From assembly GCA_025174535.1 (NCBI GenBank), contig JALBUN010000017.1, positions 186,001 to 250,000 of the forward strand: DNA of 64,000 nt, read 5' to 3'. The position numbers and the translations under genes are program-made. The stretch's first letter is position 1. Every line of letters begins with the position of its first letter. The notes beneath the pieces were generated by a model. That model saw nothing but the letters and a program-made list of their open reading frames with translations, searched no databases and was not told where the DNA came from. Positions 1 to 11,159 of the stretch are shown here, piece by piece. The stretch is from Cantharellus purpuraceus. Its lineage: Eukaryota > Basidiomycota > Agaricomycetes > Cantharellales > Hydnaceae.

Positions 1-2370
1 AGATGAAGCGGAAGGAGAGGGAGGAGGTGGAGAGGGTGATGGAGGAAGTGAAGGATGCCGTAGCTGCGGGGAAAAGGAAGGCAGTTGAACCTGCTGATGA
101 AGATAAGAAAAATGGGCATAAGAAATCACGTGTTGAGGAGACAGAGGAGACAGACGAACAATGGCAGCGGGAGATTGCAGATGATATGGCGCAGGAGGCG
201 GAGGCTGATGTCGGTGATACAGAGGCTCCGGAGGTAAATGATGCAGAACATAGTCTTGCTTCTGACGGGAAGGAGTCTCGCCGGGGCTCGACTGCTCCTC
301 CAGAAACTGCGAACAGCACTCAAAAATTCTTCAAGGTTCCCGACCGCGTCGATCTTTCCATCGACGAAGCAAAGGCCCTTTTCAAGGTGCGTTTACGCGA
401 TACATCATATCAGTTTACAATTGAAGACATTTCGTACGCAGACCCTTTTGCAAGAAAAGAATATCAATCCCCTACATCCATGGGATACTTCCCTTCCCTT
501 GTTTATTTCTGATCCACGTTATGTCTTGCTTCCCTCCGTGTCAGCGCGTCGTGAAGCATTTGATGAGTACTGTCGTGACGCAGCACGTGCGCAGCGCGCA
601 GCAAAGGCTGCGGCACTCAAGGAAGAAACAGATGGTGCAGATAAAGACAGGGAGGCATATGTAAAACTTTTGAAGGAGGAGGTGACGAGTACTCGAGCTA
701 CGTGGCACGAATTCCGGAGAAAGTGGAGAAAGGACCGTAGGTTTTTTGGCTGGGCAGGTGATAGGGAGAGAGAGCGCGCATTTAGGGATTGGGTACGAGA
801 TCTTGCGGATGGTGAGCACATGTCGTCCCTAGAGAGAGTTGGATTAACATGGCTTAATGCAGTGAAAAAGAAACAAGCTGAGAAGGCGGAACGCGAGTTC
901 TTCCAGTTGTTAAGGGAACATAAGGAAATCAAGCCTGGCGATGTTTGGAAAGAGGTGGGTATACCACAGTGTCGACCCTCTTGTTAATATTGATGCATCT
1001 GCCTGCTCCATTACTCTTCCAGGTCAAACGAAGGATCAATTCAAAAGATCCACGGTACGACGCAGTGGGCTCACCGTCTCTACGAGAGGAGCTTTTTGCG
1101 ACGTACGTCAAAACCGTGGGAGGACCTGCTTCTCGCGATACCCCTAAGCAGTTAGACAAGGGTGAAGAGACTGCCCACCAGGACGACATACACGAGGATG
1201 CCGATGCCGACGCCGCTCGCAGAAAACGTGCTGAGCGTGCAGAACGCGGCCTCCGCGAACGCGAAGAAAAGGTGCGACGTGAACGCGCTGGACTCGAGCG
1301 TGAGCTCGGCCGCACGCGGGGGGCTGTCGGGCGTGAAGAGGGTGAACGTGAATTCATGTACGTGTTGAGGTTTATTCTTCACGCATGTTGTGGTTAGACT
1401 GATGTCGACGGCTGGGCTCGTGCCTTTTCTCTTTACAGGACGCTCCTGACGGATGCGGTGCGCGATCCACAGGTACAGCATCCCGCTCGTTCTGTACAGT
1501 GGCTGATCTCACTTGTTCCTATTCCATAGGCTGATTGGGATGGTACTGTATCTAGTCTCTCTCATGACCCGCGCTTTGTTCTCTGTGCATTGCCCCTTCC
1601 CGTACAACGAGGTCTCTTTTCAGCTCACGTAGCACGTTTGCGAGAAAAACAGCTTTCTGGGCTACATGCGCTGTTTGCTGCACACGCACCGCGGCTTGAC
1701 ACGCGATGGCATGGTTTGGATGGGAACGCTATCAAAGCCGTGCGGAGGAGTGTTGTAGTGGGAAAGCTGGGACTATCTGACCCGCATGGAGACGATGGCG
1801 ACTCGGACTCCGACGGAAGGACCACGAGACGCCGGCGTAGTGGTGGTGGTGGTGGTGAGGATGCGCTGGAGGCAGAGTTTGAGCGATGGCAGCGTACGCG
1901 GAATAGTGAGGCGCGGAAGGCGTTTGATGCGATGTTGAACGAGAATGCGTTTCTTGAGTTTTGGGGACGGATGGGGAAGGCGGGCGGTGATGGCGCTGGG
2001 GGGAGTGCGTCGGTGCCGGATGAAGAGGATGAGGAAGGGGAGGGAGGGGGAGGAAAAGCTGATTTGAAGAAGTTGGCGCGGGCGATTGATATGGGCGAGA
2101 TTGAAAAGGTCCTAAAGGTGTGGAATTTTTTTCAGTGATTTAGGTGACGATGTTGATTGTTGCGGGTAGAATGATTCACGATGGATGGCATTCGATCATG
2201 TGCCAGAACAGAGGGAGCGATGGCTAAGGGTACGTTGATTCTTGTAGTGTCCTATTCCTGTGGTTATCTTGACATACCGTCCTAATCCAACACTTTTCTT
2301 TTAGGCTTACATGGAGAGTTTAGCAGCCCCGAAGCTGAGCGTGCATGTCCCAGATAAGGACAGGCCTTAA
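1..2370 (+). CDS. FF-domain protein, TCERG1/CA150-like (5' partial)
   Basis: Nuclear transcription-elongation/splicing coupling factor of the TCERG1 family, by the run of FF domains. Spliced model: <3-386, 442-954, 1023-1357, 1439-1472, 1530-2117, 2170-2229, 2305-2370. All six introns (52-81 bp) have GT..AG ends and the frame stays open for 659 visible residues. The visible N-terminus is acidic and Lys-rich (linker after the usual WW region, which would lie upstream). FF repeats then start near SIDEAKALF, REAYVKLL, AEREFFQLL, the MTLLTDAV exon and LHALFAAH; a last one contains FDHVPEQRERWL. The reading frame is open at the window edge, so the ATG at 3 need not be the true start. The next gene downstream (Nas2) is convergent. 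Exon junctions restore family-typical residues, which supports the model. The family assignment is firm; the orthologue is inferred. Confidence 0.88.
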
Positions 2371-3326
2371 AACTCGCATGGTGGACGTAGAAGTTGGATT
2401 GATGGGTCTTTTTCATGATGACACATTTTTCTTTATGAGGTTATCGCAGTCGACCAAGTTCTGTAGCTCAGTATGATGGAGCGACCAGAAATGAGCTGAT
2501 GCAGAGTTGCATGTTTTCATTTTAAAGTCTGACGCCGACAACTCACACCAACGCGAGTCTGCGTTCAGGGCAATATATGTTCACCCTTCAGGTACCGTGC
2601 ACCAGCTGATGTATACTACTCGATCAGCCAGATCCCTCATGCTCACTTCTTTGCATCGGGTGCTTCCCGAGGGTGACAGCAGGCAACGAGAGAGACATCA
2701 TGCCACTCGTAAGATGAAGGAAGATGCGATCCATGGGATGCCCACGACTAATGTGAAGTACCGTAATGTCGGGAACATAGATCAAGAGAGTACCGCTTGA
2801 CGATGCCTCACTGTCGTCTGGATACGGCAAACTGTGCAGTGGAATTGCCCCCAACAATGTGATCCAGTGTTATCGTGCTGACATTACCAGTGCACTGTTT
2901 GGCGGCCACAAGCCATTTCTACTCAAAGAGATTGGCCCGATGACTGTGACTCTCGATAGCCCAACACGCCATGGAATGTACTTTGGATTCACTAGCTAGA
3001 GTTACATAATTGTGACTAAATACAGCACAGATTATCTAGAATTCGGTTCTAGAGCTAAACAATCAACTGAAGCGAACTAGTGATGATAAGCAACAGTTAT
3101 CGCTCATCTCGAGTTGATGAATGGCTCTTGTTTGTATGCAGGATGGCAAAAACTCAATGAATAGGAACAAGGCTTAACAATAGCTCCATCCGACACTTGC
3201 GGGAAGCACAATGATACGAGCATAAGCGTTCAGAGCTGCAATTGCCAGTTAGCTTCTCGATAATCCATGCTATGGTACCGCCAATAGGACGCACCTTGCC
3301 AAATGATGCTTGGTGGGGTACTAGCA
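2371..3326. other. intergenic stretch with one unexplained short reading frame
   Basis: Between the convergent FF-domain and Nas2 genes. An open frame on the plus strand at about 2781-2999 follows a CATAG that could be a 3' splice site. It reads as protein-like sequence (…YRADITSALFGG…, …GPMTVTLDSPTRHGMYFGF…) and ends TAG at 2997-2999. No upstream exon was found and the family is not recognised; it may be the tail of a decayed gene. The overlapping 97-codon frame at 2507-2800 shows nothing recognisable. Confidence 0.35.
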
Positions 3327-4139
3327 TCATGATGGGCTGAAGGGGACAATGTGACAACTAGACAGAACACTGGAGATGAAGGCAAATTCAGAGACATGTA
3401 AAACAAGACACAAACCCTAAAAGCCCTCTACCTCCCCACCCTTTCCGTGGAGTGAGGCGAAGTGCTTGCTTTTGGGATTCTTTACGTAGCACGACAACGT
3501 CTAAAGTTTGCTAGAAAGTAGAGGGGAGTCATTGATAGCGATCAGACGATGGCGTTACTGCTCAACTCACGTCTTCATATGATGCGACAAGTTCTGCAAT
3601 GGGTTGCAGAGACTGCGTGGTGAATGATGAAGAGGTGAGGGTTCCAAACTGCAAGATGAGGTCTTCCCGCAGCAAGCCCTAGAGCGCTTTCTTAAGTATG
3701 GTCTATATACGATACACAGTCAAGACAAACGGACAGCCTGGGCGGCAGGACTTTGAGGCGCCACTCCATCGACTCTGGCAAAAGGCTTGTGACCTTCGGA
3801 GGCCTCAACGACGGAAATAGTGGGTTTATTCGACAACCTCTCTGTGACGTTGCCGCCATTTCGTGGATCATACACCCTTTCTAGAGCCTTCGCCAATTGA
3901 TTCATCACCGACTCCATATCATTCCTTAGCTCTATTATGTGAACGCGAGCGTGTCGCACGGCGTATACATCAATGTCAGCTCGCGGAAAACCCTGAGGAT
4001 CAACGAGCGGTGTGTGGAGCGTTGAGTTGTTCGCAGAAAGAATGCCAAACTGGACATCAAGATCTGCTTGGATGGCATCTTTCTGTGCCATAAGGGATCG
4101 AGCAGTCTCCATGGGTGGTGGCGGTAGAATGAATCCCAT
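3327..4139 (-). CDS. NAS2: 26S proteasome assembly chaperone Nas2 / PSMD9
   Basis: Chaperone that binds the Rpt ATPase ring during assembly of the 19S regulatory particle; cytosol and nucleus. Minus-strand exons 4139-3735, 3678-3571, 3510-3416 and 3357-3327 join into 212 residues with TGA at 3329-3327, close to the usual family length of about 220. The N-terminal coiled-coil domain shows the family signature NTPLVD..GFPRADIDVYAV (here TPLVDPQGFPRADIDVYAVR) followed by ARVHIIELRND. The PDZ-like domain spans PFARVDGVAPQSPAAQA to DVVVLRKE, and the end GRGLLGCHIVPF is the conserved tail. Introns of 56, 60 and 58 bp are all GT..AG. I chose the Met at 4139 (MGFILPPPP) rather than the in-frame Met at 4160 because family members start like that. 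The gene looks intact and functional. Confidence 0.93.
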
Positions 4140-4715
4140 AAGTACGCGGCGAAGGGACAAGTTTACGTCAGTACAGAGTCGTTACGTAATTATAATCGCC
4201 AAGTTTGTCTCCCTGGTTATGACTAGGAGAACCTATGCCTTCGAAAAGAAGGTCGAGGCATATAATGAGGAGACTGAGGTCAGGCAGACTTCTGAGCGAA
4301 CGGTCTTGTGGTCACTGGTTGCTCTGAGTGTCAGACAAACACACTAGTCACTAATTAGGTCGAACTACTTGTCATTCTAGTTAGTATTGAGACATATCTC
4401 TATCGTGAGCTGACAAACTAACACTTTGGATTTGAGAGTAAGCTGACTGATTCTGGAAGCATAGGTGCAACAGGAGATAGATCATTGCTGGCTTCTGTAG
4501 AGGGTGAGTTTGTTTGAACGAAATCACTGGGTCGAGAGGGGAAACCCGCAGTCGGCGTGTATGATACGCTTCATACCACTCTCGAATTAGGTGCCAGATC
4601 CTGGACGTGATACTCAAGATGTACTGCATGATCAAAGCATGGGAGCGAAGAAGGCGATGTCATCTCGACTAGAACAAGAAACGTGGCGTTTGATCAGTGC
4701 TACCTCTCACCCACC
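4140..4715. promoter_or_regulatory. shared upstream region of Nas2 and the DUF6535 gene
   Basis: A 576-bp gap between two divergent genes, so it must hold both promoters. I see no clear TATA box or coding pattern; the short frames on both strands look random. Confidence 0.35.
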
Positions 4716-7700
4716 ATGAATTCCCCCCATTCAAGCATGGCTGACACTGATGCGCAAGAAATTAACCCTCCGGAGTCCCCGAATGAGCCAACCACTCAGT
4801 GAGTGCCCTTTCTTCGATCTTGATCTAGCAAGTAAAGAAAGCATGCTGATGTATTTGCCTCCAGGCCTGCCAGTGATGCCATCCTTCAGGATATAGTAGA
4901 GACGATGCACAATTCTGATTTCTTTCCACGTGCTGGAAAGGATGCACCATCTCGATTTTGGTCAGCGTATGAGCGCGTGGCTAAACAGCACGATGAGGAG
5001 TTTTTGGAACGGCACAATGGGGACATGGACGTCTTACTTATCTTCGTGCGTGCTATGTTATTTGCATCAACGTGATGTCAATGGACGCCATCTCTCATGC
5101 TGGTATATTCTCGGCTGTCAGCTCAGCCTTTATTGTGAACATGGGCTCGAACCCGAGTCCGAATCCTATTGATACAATAAATTATCTTCTGAAAATATTG
5201 ATTAACAAATGGAGAATGTCACGTTCCCATCGCAAGAAGCATCACTCCCTGTCTGGACAGGACCGAGCCCTACAATCATCTGGATCCAGACACTCGCATA
5301 TATGAGCCTCTCAACTAGTCTCTTGGCTTCTTTTGGTGCCGTATTGGCAAAGCAGTGGCTATGCCACTTCAAAATATCACGCATCGGAAAGGGTGCATTG
5401 CACGAGCGTTGTCAACGGAGGCAGCAGAAGCTGAATGGTCTAGAAGCCTGGCATTTCAGTACAATCATCGCCACTCTACCGATCCTGCTTCAGCTGTCAT
5501 TACTTTTCTTTGGCATCTCTCTTTCTGCAAATTTATGGCCTCAGCAGCATACGGTCGCGAGTGTCATTATGACAACCACGGCATTTGGATTTATATTCCA
5601 TTTGTTCACCGTGGTTGCGTCGTTATCGCCGGACTCCCCATACCAGACACCCGTATCGACCCTGCTTCAACGCATCATTACATCTGTGTTGGTCATAGTT
5701 CAAAATGTCCCTCCAGACATGGCAACCTTTCAACAGGTGATCCGACAGAAACGGGAGGGGTGCCCAACGTCCTGGACAGGCTTCCTGGGTGGCCTACGAC
5801 GCTCTTCAAAGTGTATTTTATATGCTGCAAAGGGCCTGATCACCAGATCAGCCACTCACTTTGTGGCATTGCGACACCTGGCAGCTCTGAGTCACAAAGC
5901 TCGATCGCTGCTGGCCCATGATCCAGAAGCGGCAGGTCACGTCGTCCTCGGCTGGCCACTCAATCTCTGGTACCATTCCTGCTGCAGTCGATATGATGTC
6001 CAGATCCGTAGATGTCTGGAGTATCCACTGGACTGCACTTGACTGCAATGAGTGTACTTGGGCTTCAGCATGTGAGTCCAGACAACTCAAATCTAACTCT
6101 CCTAATGACATTGTCCGTTCCCCAGCAATTCCTGGACTGGACTGTTCACTGGCACCTCCAGCAGCTCCACGTGCTTGACCGACTGAAAGGTCACTTCCAT
6201 TCGTGCTTCGGTCCTACACAGGAGATCCTTCCTCTTGCACAAGCACGGGCTGTGGCATGCTTGAGGGCAATATATCACTTTTCTGTTGAAAGAGATCTGG
6301 GCAATCTGATCTCCATTTATGTAGACAGAAACATAGATGCCAAGAATGATCACTTGTACCATATGCTCCCAGATCATGATTTTTTCGTCGTCTATTGTGC
6401 GGTCGAATACCCCACCACTCTGGAGCTTACTTCCCTCCCCTTATGTGACCGCCTGTGGATGGCACATGTGTTCACATACCGTCTGCATATCATGGGTATT
6501 GATGACCTGCCGTTTGTCACCTTTATGATTAATTTCATCTGCACCTGCCTTGATTCAGAGTCCCCTCGTCTTGTGGCAGACTGTCTCTTACTAGCAGGCC
6601 AGCTTATTGGGATACGAATTGATCTGCGACACCTAGCTAGGCTTGACAAGAGATGAGATTTTGTTTGCTATCCCATGATTAATTGGGTCATGTCTAAGTA
6701 GTAAAGCCATCCGAACCCTTCGAATGTCGGTCATGAACCGCATGCTAGGCGTGCTGTCGGTAGCATTCCAGGGTTTAGATGGCACCAGAATGCATCGAAG
6801 CTGGCTTATCCATTACTTCACGACTTTGACAAAAACTATACCCGTTTCAGAGATTGTCGTACATGGGAGAAGTTTCTCAAAGTCTGCTTCCTGTTAGATG
6901 ATGACGCGATATTAGTCGCGGAGTTGACATTGTTTGGCTAGCGGAGCCTGAATATGGAACGGGATTCGTGGACTTGTTCTCACGAACTACTGCCACGAAT
7001 CCCAGATCCATACAAATTATAATTTCGACCTCCTATTGCGATTATTACTTCCGTCTTCTTGAGGAGAGTCCAGGTAACGAAGCTGAAGATCAAATCCGAT
7101 CCAAGAATGTCACCGTTCTTATTCGTCTCATTGCTAGTCGTTTGTCCTGGGACCCAAGTGACTTGCTTCCCAGGCTCTGTTGAATACTACACAGCAGACC
7201 CCACTCGACGATAACTCGCTCAAGAATATCTCATTCCTCGATGTGGATCGGGACCAAGCATATCTCGTATTGCTCTGTACCCTTTCCCAAGAGCCCACTT
7301 GGCGATCCCAAATTGTCAGAATGGCCACTTTGACAGATGTCTTGCGATTTCAGACACATTGCCGTCCCTGAGAGATGAGGACTGGGAGGAATATGCGGTA
7401 TCGGTGGCTCACATCATTGCACTCGTCGATAATTTAGGTGAAGAACATCCGTTCTTTCACGCAGTCCAAACGTACCCCAGATGGCCACTTATTCTGCGAG
7501 CCTGGTGTCGCATATTCAGCCTCACTGTCTTTGGAGGAGAGCACAATCACCGTTGGTTGCTACCATCTGCTACAGATGCTCTTGATGCTATTCTGTCTCT
7601 CGCTGCATACGCAAGGAAGCGATGCGATAACAGAATAATCATGCTGGTAGAACAGATTTGCAAAAAACTCGATGAAAAGCGACCATGCGATCAGGTTGAT

Positions 7701-7795
7701 GCTCAGTACATACAAGAAAACAATTCATTTGGGTATCGAGGGATCCCTGCACTAGGCGTGCAGATACGTAAGTTGCTAGATTCCTGTGACGTATA
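4716..7795 (+). pseudogene. DUF6535 family protein gene, disrupted
   Basis: Basidiomycete-specific family of unknown function with an N-terminal multi-pass membrane domain. ATG at 4716; first intron 4799-4864 (GTGAGT..CAG). The DUF6535 core is clear: FWSAYERVAKQHDEEFLERH, then a DMDVLLIF segment, then (from 5092) the expected continuation GIFSAVSSAFIV, and after about 5209 ..ASFGAVLAKQWL, FHLFTVVASLSPDSP and membrane helices to about 5700. The long C-terminal region continues in pieces (6125-6655, 6800-7185, 7180-7795). Defects: the intron starting at 5046 has no AG before the continuation at 5092 (the expected CAG reads CAT); a one-base frameshift near 5205; a segment at about 5925-6065 whose family-like sequence lies on the opposite strand; further stops at 6654, 6700 and 6940. 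It could still make a truncated product, but as a whole it looks decayed. Confidence 0.75.
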
Positions 7796-7799
7796 GTAC

Positions 7800-8372
7800 A
7801 CTGGACGTATTAACATTTATCTTCATGATTCCACTCCTTCCTGATTGTTCATCAACCAATGCTTCATCATAAACTTTGTAAGTAGAGGTAGCATACAGAC
7901 CTCACTCAGTATCGCCCTTCATTATCATGCTGAACAAGCAACAGAGCCTCTGCAAACCGGATGTTACAACACAGAGCAGTGGCTGTATGAGCGCACGTGC
8001 GAGGGTCACCGAGCTCAGATGCGATCCCGGCGTTCATGTTCGTGACAAATGCAGCCTCTATATTGACGCTCTGAAGGTTGTGATATATCAGCAGAAGCAT
8101 GGAAGGGCATATTTGAAAGACGATTCATGGAAGCACAGGAGCTGGTGCTAGCTCATGGCGCAACGTGGTTCAGATTATCTGGATGCCCGGCGTAGAGTGG
8201 CCCATTAAGATCACACTGACACACCCAAATATAAACTCACCTTTTGTCAACGTTCGACAGAAACTCCACACGTCAATGTAGGGGCCCGGAATTGATCGCT
8301 GAATAAGCAATAGAGTTTCTGCACCCTGGATGCTGGCTCAGAACAAGCCGACCAGCAATCATCCTGATCATG
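7800..8372. repeat. upstream module of the uL2m gene, partial copy
   Basis: Non-coding stretch also found at 27360-28040, 30430-30600 and, inverted, at 49430-49700, 54190-54560, 59840-60240 and 60835-60945. A recognisable core reads TGAATAAGCAACAGAGCCTC (also CTGAATAAGCAA...). It always lies just 5' of a mitochondrial uL2 copy or its remnant, so it belongs to the divergent promoter region between uL2m and DUF6533. Confidence 0.6.
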
Positions 8373-8838
8373 ATCAGTGCCATCGAACTGCAACGCCGGA
8401 GCGCACTAGCACGCCTTTGTCAGCATCGTCGATGGGTTATACAAGACAATCAAGCCCATCACGCCCTCCATCCGACACCTCTGCCTCCCACTGACTCCCT
8501 ACCTCTACACAGGCCGTCTGCTTAGACTGCTGACATGGCCATCGGGCGGGCGCAATGCCAACGGGCGCGTCACCGTGCACGATGTGGACTTTACGCGCAG
8601 CGAGGGAGGACTGCATGATGTGGTGCGTATTGAGTATGATCCTGGGCGCAGTGGACATATTGCATGGCTGAGGAGCCGCAACGTGAGCGTGAGGCGGCAG
8701 CCATGGTGTTATATTCTTACGCCGGAGGGGTTGCGGGCGGGACAGACGGTGCAGAGTTTTCGGAGTGGGTTCCGGATGGGTTGGTTCCTGGGCATGTGGA
8801 TACGAAAGGGGAAGAGGGGGGGAGGCCTCTGATGCTTC
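8373..8838 (+). pseudogene. mitochondrial ribosomal protein uL2 (RML2-type), 5' half, copy A
   Basis: The large mitoribosomal subunit protein uL2 is recognised from SGGRNANGRVTV (RNA-binding N-domain) and VVRIEYDPGRSGHIA, the universal uL2 signature, followed by EGLRAG. A frameshift before the YKT..KPITPSIRHL stretch (CCTTTGTC against CCTTTTGTC in other copies) and the loss of everything after about 8838 mean that no functional uL2 can be made. The end is fused to the segment carrying the zinc-finger gene. Confidence 0.72.
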
Positions 8839-9153
8839 TGCGGCCGGAGCGGATGGCGGCGTACGCACTGTTCTTTATCCCATCTTGCCGTTTATCTGAT
8901 TCCTTATGTTGTTTATTTCACACGCGGTTTCTCAATCAACAATTATACCAGGCGATGCCGATTCAATTCCAAGAAAGTTTTTATATAAATATACTTCAAA
9001 CGCGACAATATTCATTCACGGCGACATGCCATGTCCGGCCATCACTTCATCACGTGACTCACATCCCTTTGTCCTGCGCTCCCCTTGTTCTGCCAGACCA
9101 TATAAACCCCCTCAAGAATGGCCATGAGCTCCATTGTCAAATCTCCATTCCTC

Positions 9154-11062
9154 TCAGTATCCGTGCCATATCCTCGAAACAGCCTCCTCGTATGCGCTGC
9201 CGAACTCGTCCGAGATGCTCATGACCTCCATGTTCGCGTGAGCCCATCTGCTCGCTTCGCGCCTTGACATGGCAATACCCTTGTGTCTCCTCGGGTTTTC
9301 CATGTGGCGAATCAGGCTGTCTTCGCGCACGAATTCGGCTCTGGGTCTTCCTTTGTCTATGCATGTCTCGCGTGGACAAATCCCCAGATATCTTTCCGCA
9401 GCCAATTTCCTTGCCGTGGAATTGATGATCGTTGCCTGTGACATGGCCAATGTCTTTGCTCGAATACGAAGGAGCTCCTTCATTGCGTGGCAGGTGAACC
9501 AGTGCCTTGCCGCATTCCTGCTGCTCACCGATTCCAGACTCCGCCGGCATGCCTTGCCGTCAGGATCTATATAGCTGCATTTGCGGGCTGTCGTGAAGAT
9601 AATATCTGACGGTGTGCTGAAATGCGGAGTAGGAGGCGCTGGGATTGAAGGCGGAATGATGGAGTGCGACGGGGTTGTAGTCCATGCCGGAGTCGTGGGG
9701 CGGGATTTGGGGATCCCCGCGGATGATCCGTCCAGCTGCTCTAAAGCAACTGTACCGGCATGTGGCACAGATATGGATTGCCACGTTGTGTCACTGTCGT
9801 GACTGAAGTTGTAAAGGCTGCTGGGGTCAGCTCCGTATGGTCTGTCAAACCCGATCCGTCAAATTTGCGTCCATGACTATACAATGCACTCACTGGTTCA
9901 GAACCCCAGCGAAGATGCCTGATGTCTCATATCCCTGGTTTACAACAGCCATCTGCCCTGCTAAATACCCGAGCGCATCATGGTCGCTTGAAAGAAGCGG
10001 TATCTCATGATCATGATGATCATGAGGCATTGCACTTCCCGTGACAGACAAACTGGGATGCATTGGTAGTGCAGAGAGGTGACTCGAGTAATCCTTAGAT
10101 AGAAACATATCACTGGCAATTCACAATGTCAGCATAGCCGAGTGTGTAAACACACGAGGGGTTGCTCACTAGTACCAATTCTCCTCGGCGGGTTGTGGAA
10201 GTGCATGCCCTCCCTCCCAGTAGGGCTCCATAGATATCGCATTACTCCCTAACCCTGTATCGGAAGTAGGAATCGTCGACAGGGAAATTGAGGGAGTAGC
10301 CGGCGGAACTTGCGGGAGGAAGGGCGTAGCCATGAGCTGGCTTGGGTCTTGTGGTTGGTTTAAGCTTTCGGACCCTTCACCAGCCGTGGCTTCGAATGGC
10401 ACTCCTGCACTTGCCCATATTGTTTTCAGACATTGTTGACACTCAGGATTTGAGCATGCAGAATATAATGCCTCTTGCGATACGTCAGATGGCTGTGGGA
10501 AAGCTGTGTACTGAAGATGAGGAGACTGTTCATATTAGACACGGTACTAGCGTTTTGACTCACTTGAGAGGTCAAACGATTCGAGTTGGTGGGATTGGGA
10601 GAAGGGGTAGTCATACTCATCGAAGCTGACGCAACTGCCATCTAGACCGGCCATGGAAGTTGAAGGGGCCGCGTCGGGAGGGTTGGAATACGAGGGCCAC
10701 GTTGGATAATCAAAGTCCATAGAGCTGCCGTGCGATTGGGAGAAGGGGTTGCCATCGAAGCTGACGGAACTGCCATCTAGACCGGCCATGGAAGTTGGAG
10801 GGGCCGCGTCGGGAGGGTTGGAATACGAGGGCCACGTTGGATAATCAAAGTTCATAGAGCTGCCGTGCGATTGGGAGAAGGGGTTGTCATCGAAGCTGAC
10901 GGAACTGCCATCTAGACCGGCCATGGAAGTTGGAGGGGCCGCGTCGGGAGGGTTGGCATATGAGGGCCACGTTGGATAATCCAAGTTCGTAGAGCTGCCA
11001 GACGCGTCAAACGCGCTCCAGGGCGCGTCAAACTCTTCAAAGTTAGCAGTGAACTGAGACAT
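9154..11062 (-). CDS. zinc-finger-like putative regulatory protein, paralogue 1
   Basis: Minus-strand exons 11062-10564, 10503-10170, 10112-9894 and 9841-9154 give 579 residues, with introns of 60, 57 and 52 bp, all GT..AG; each junction keeps the frame. The N-terminal third carries a 45-residue Ser/Pro/Asp-rich repeat (core DYPTWPSYSNPPDAAP). The middle is low-complexity with one Cys cluster (ACSNPECQQCLKTIW). The C-terminus has two Cys/His groups: KCSYIDPDGKACRRS...HWFTCH, and CPRETCID...REDSLIRHMENPRRHKG, the latter resembling a degenerate C2H2 finger helix. DNA binding and a transcriptional role are inferred from this layout, not shown. TTATATAAG lies about 90 bp upstream of the ATG. No stop or frameshift was seen. 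The second copy is at 31370-33278. Confidence 0.8.
10638..11010 (-). repeat. 135-bp coding tandem repeat, three units
   Basis: Units begin near 10638, 10773 and 10908, exactly 135 bp (45 codons) apart, inside exon 1 of the zinc-finger-like gene. The same array is at 32854-33226 in the second copy. The repeat number is the same in both copies. Confidence 0.9.
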
Positions 11063-11150
11063 GATAAAACCACTAAGCGTTGGGAATAGCTCAGACAAGA
11101 AGAGCTGAAGGGGAGAAATCACTTGGTGAAAGTCAGCCAAATTCCCTCTC

Positions 11151-11159
11151 CTTATATAA
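11151..11159 (-). promoter_or_regulatory. TATA box of zinc-finger-like gene 1
   Basis: Minus-strand TTATATAAG about 90 bp 5' of the ATG at 11062; identically placed at 33367-33375 in the duplicate. Confidence 0.6.

Noticed and set aside
7906..8100. Minus-strand frame starting MLLLIYHNLQSVNIE, repeated at 27595-27825 and near 54442
   Set aside because: It recurs because the spacer module is repeated. Copies diverge in length and frame (27211-27534 and 54442-54693 read differently after 15-20 residues), so there is no sign of coding constraint.
8664..9224. 186-codon plus frame across the uL2m end and zinc-finger 3' flank
   Set aside because: It starts out of frame with uL2m and runs antisense into the zinc-finger exon; chance opening.
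9137..9784. Overlapping frames of 137, 101 and 74 codons opposite or offset to zinc-finger-like exon 4
   Set aside because: They are shadows of the spliced gene; only the frame used in the four-exon model gives Cys/His motifs and consistent splice phases.
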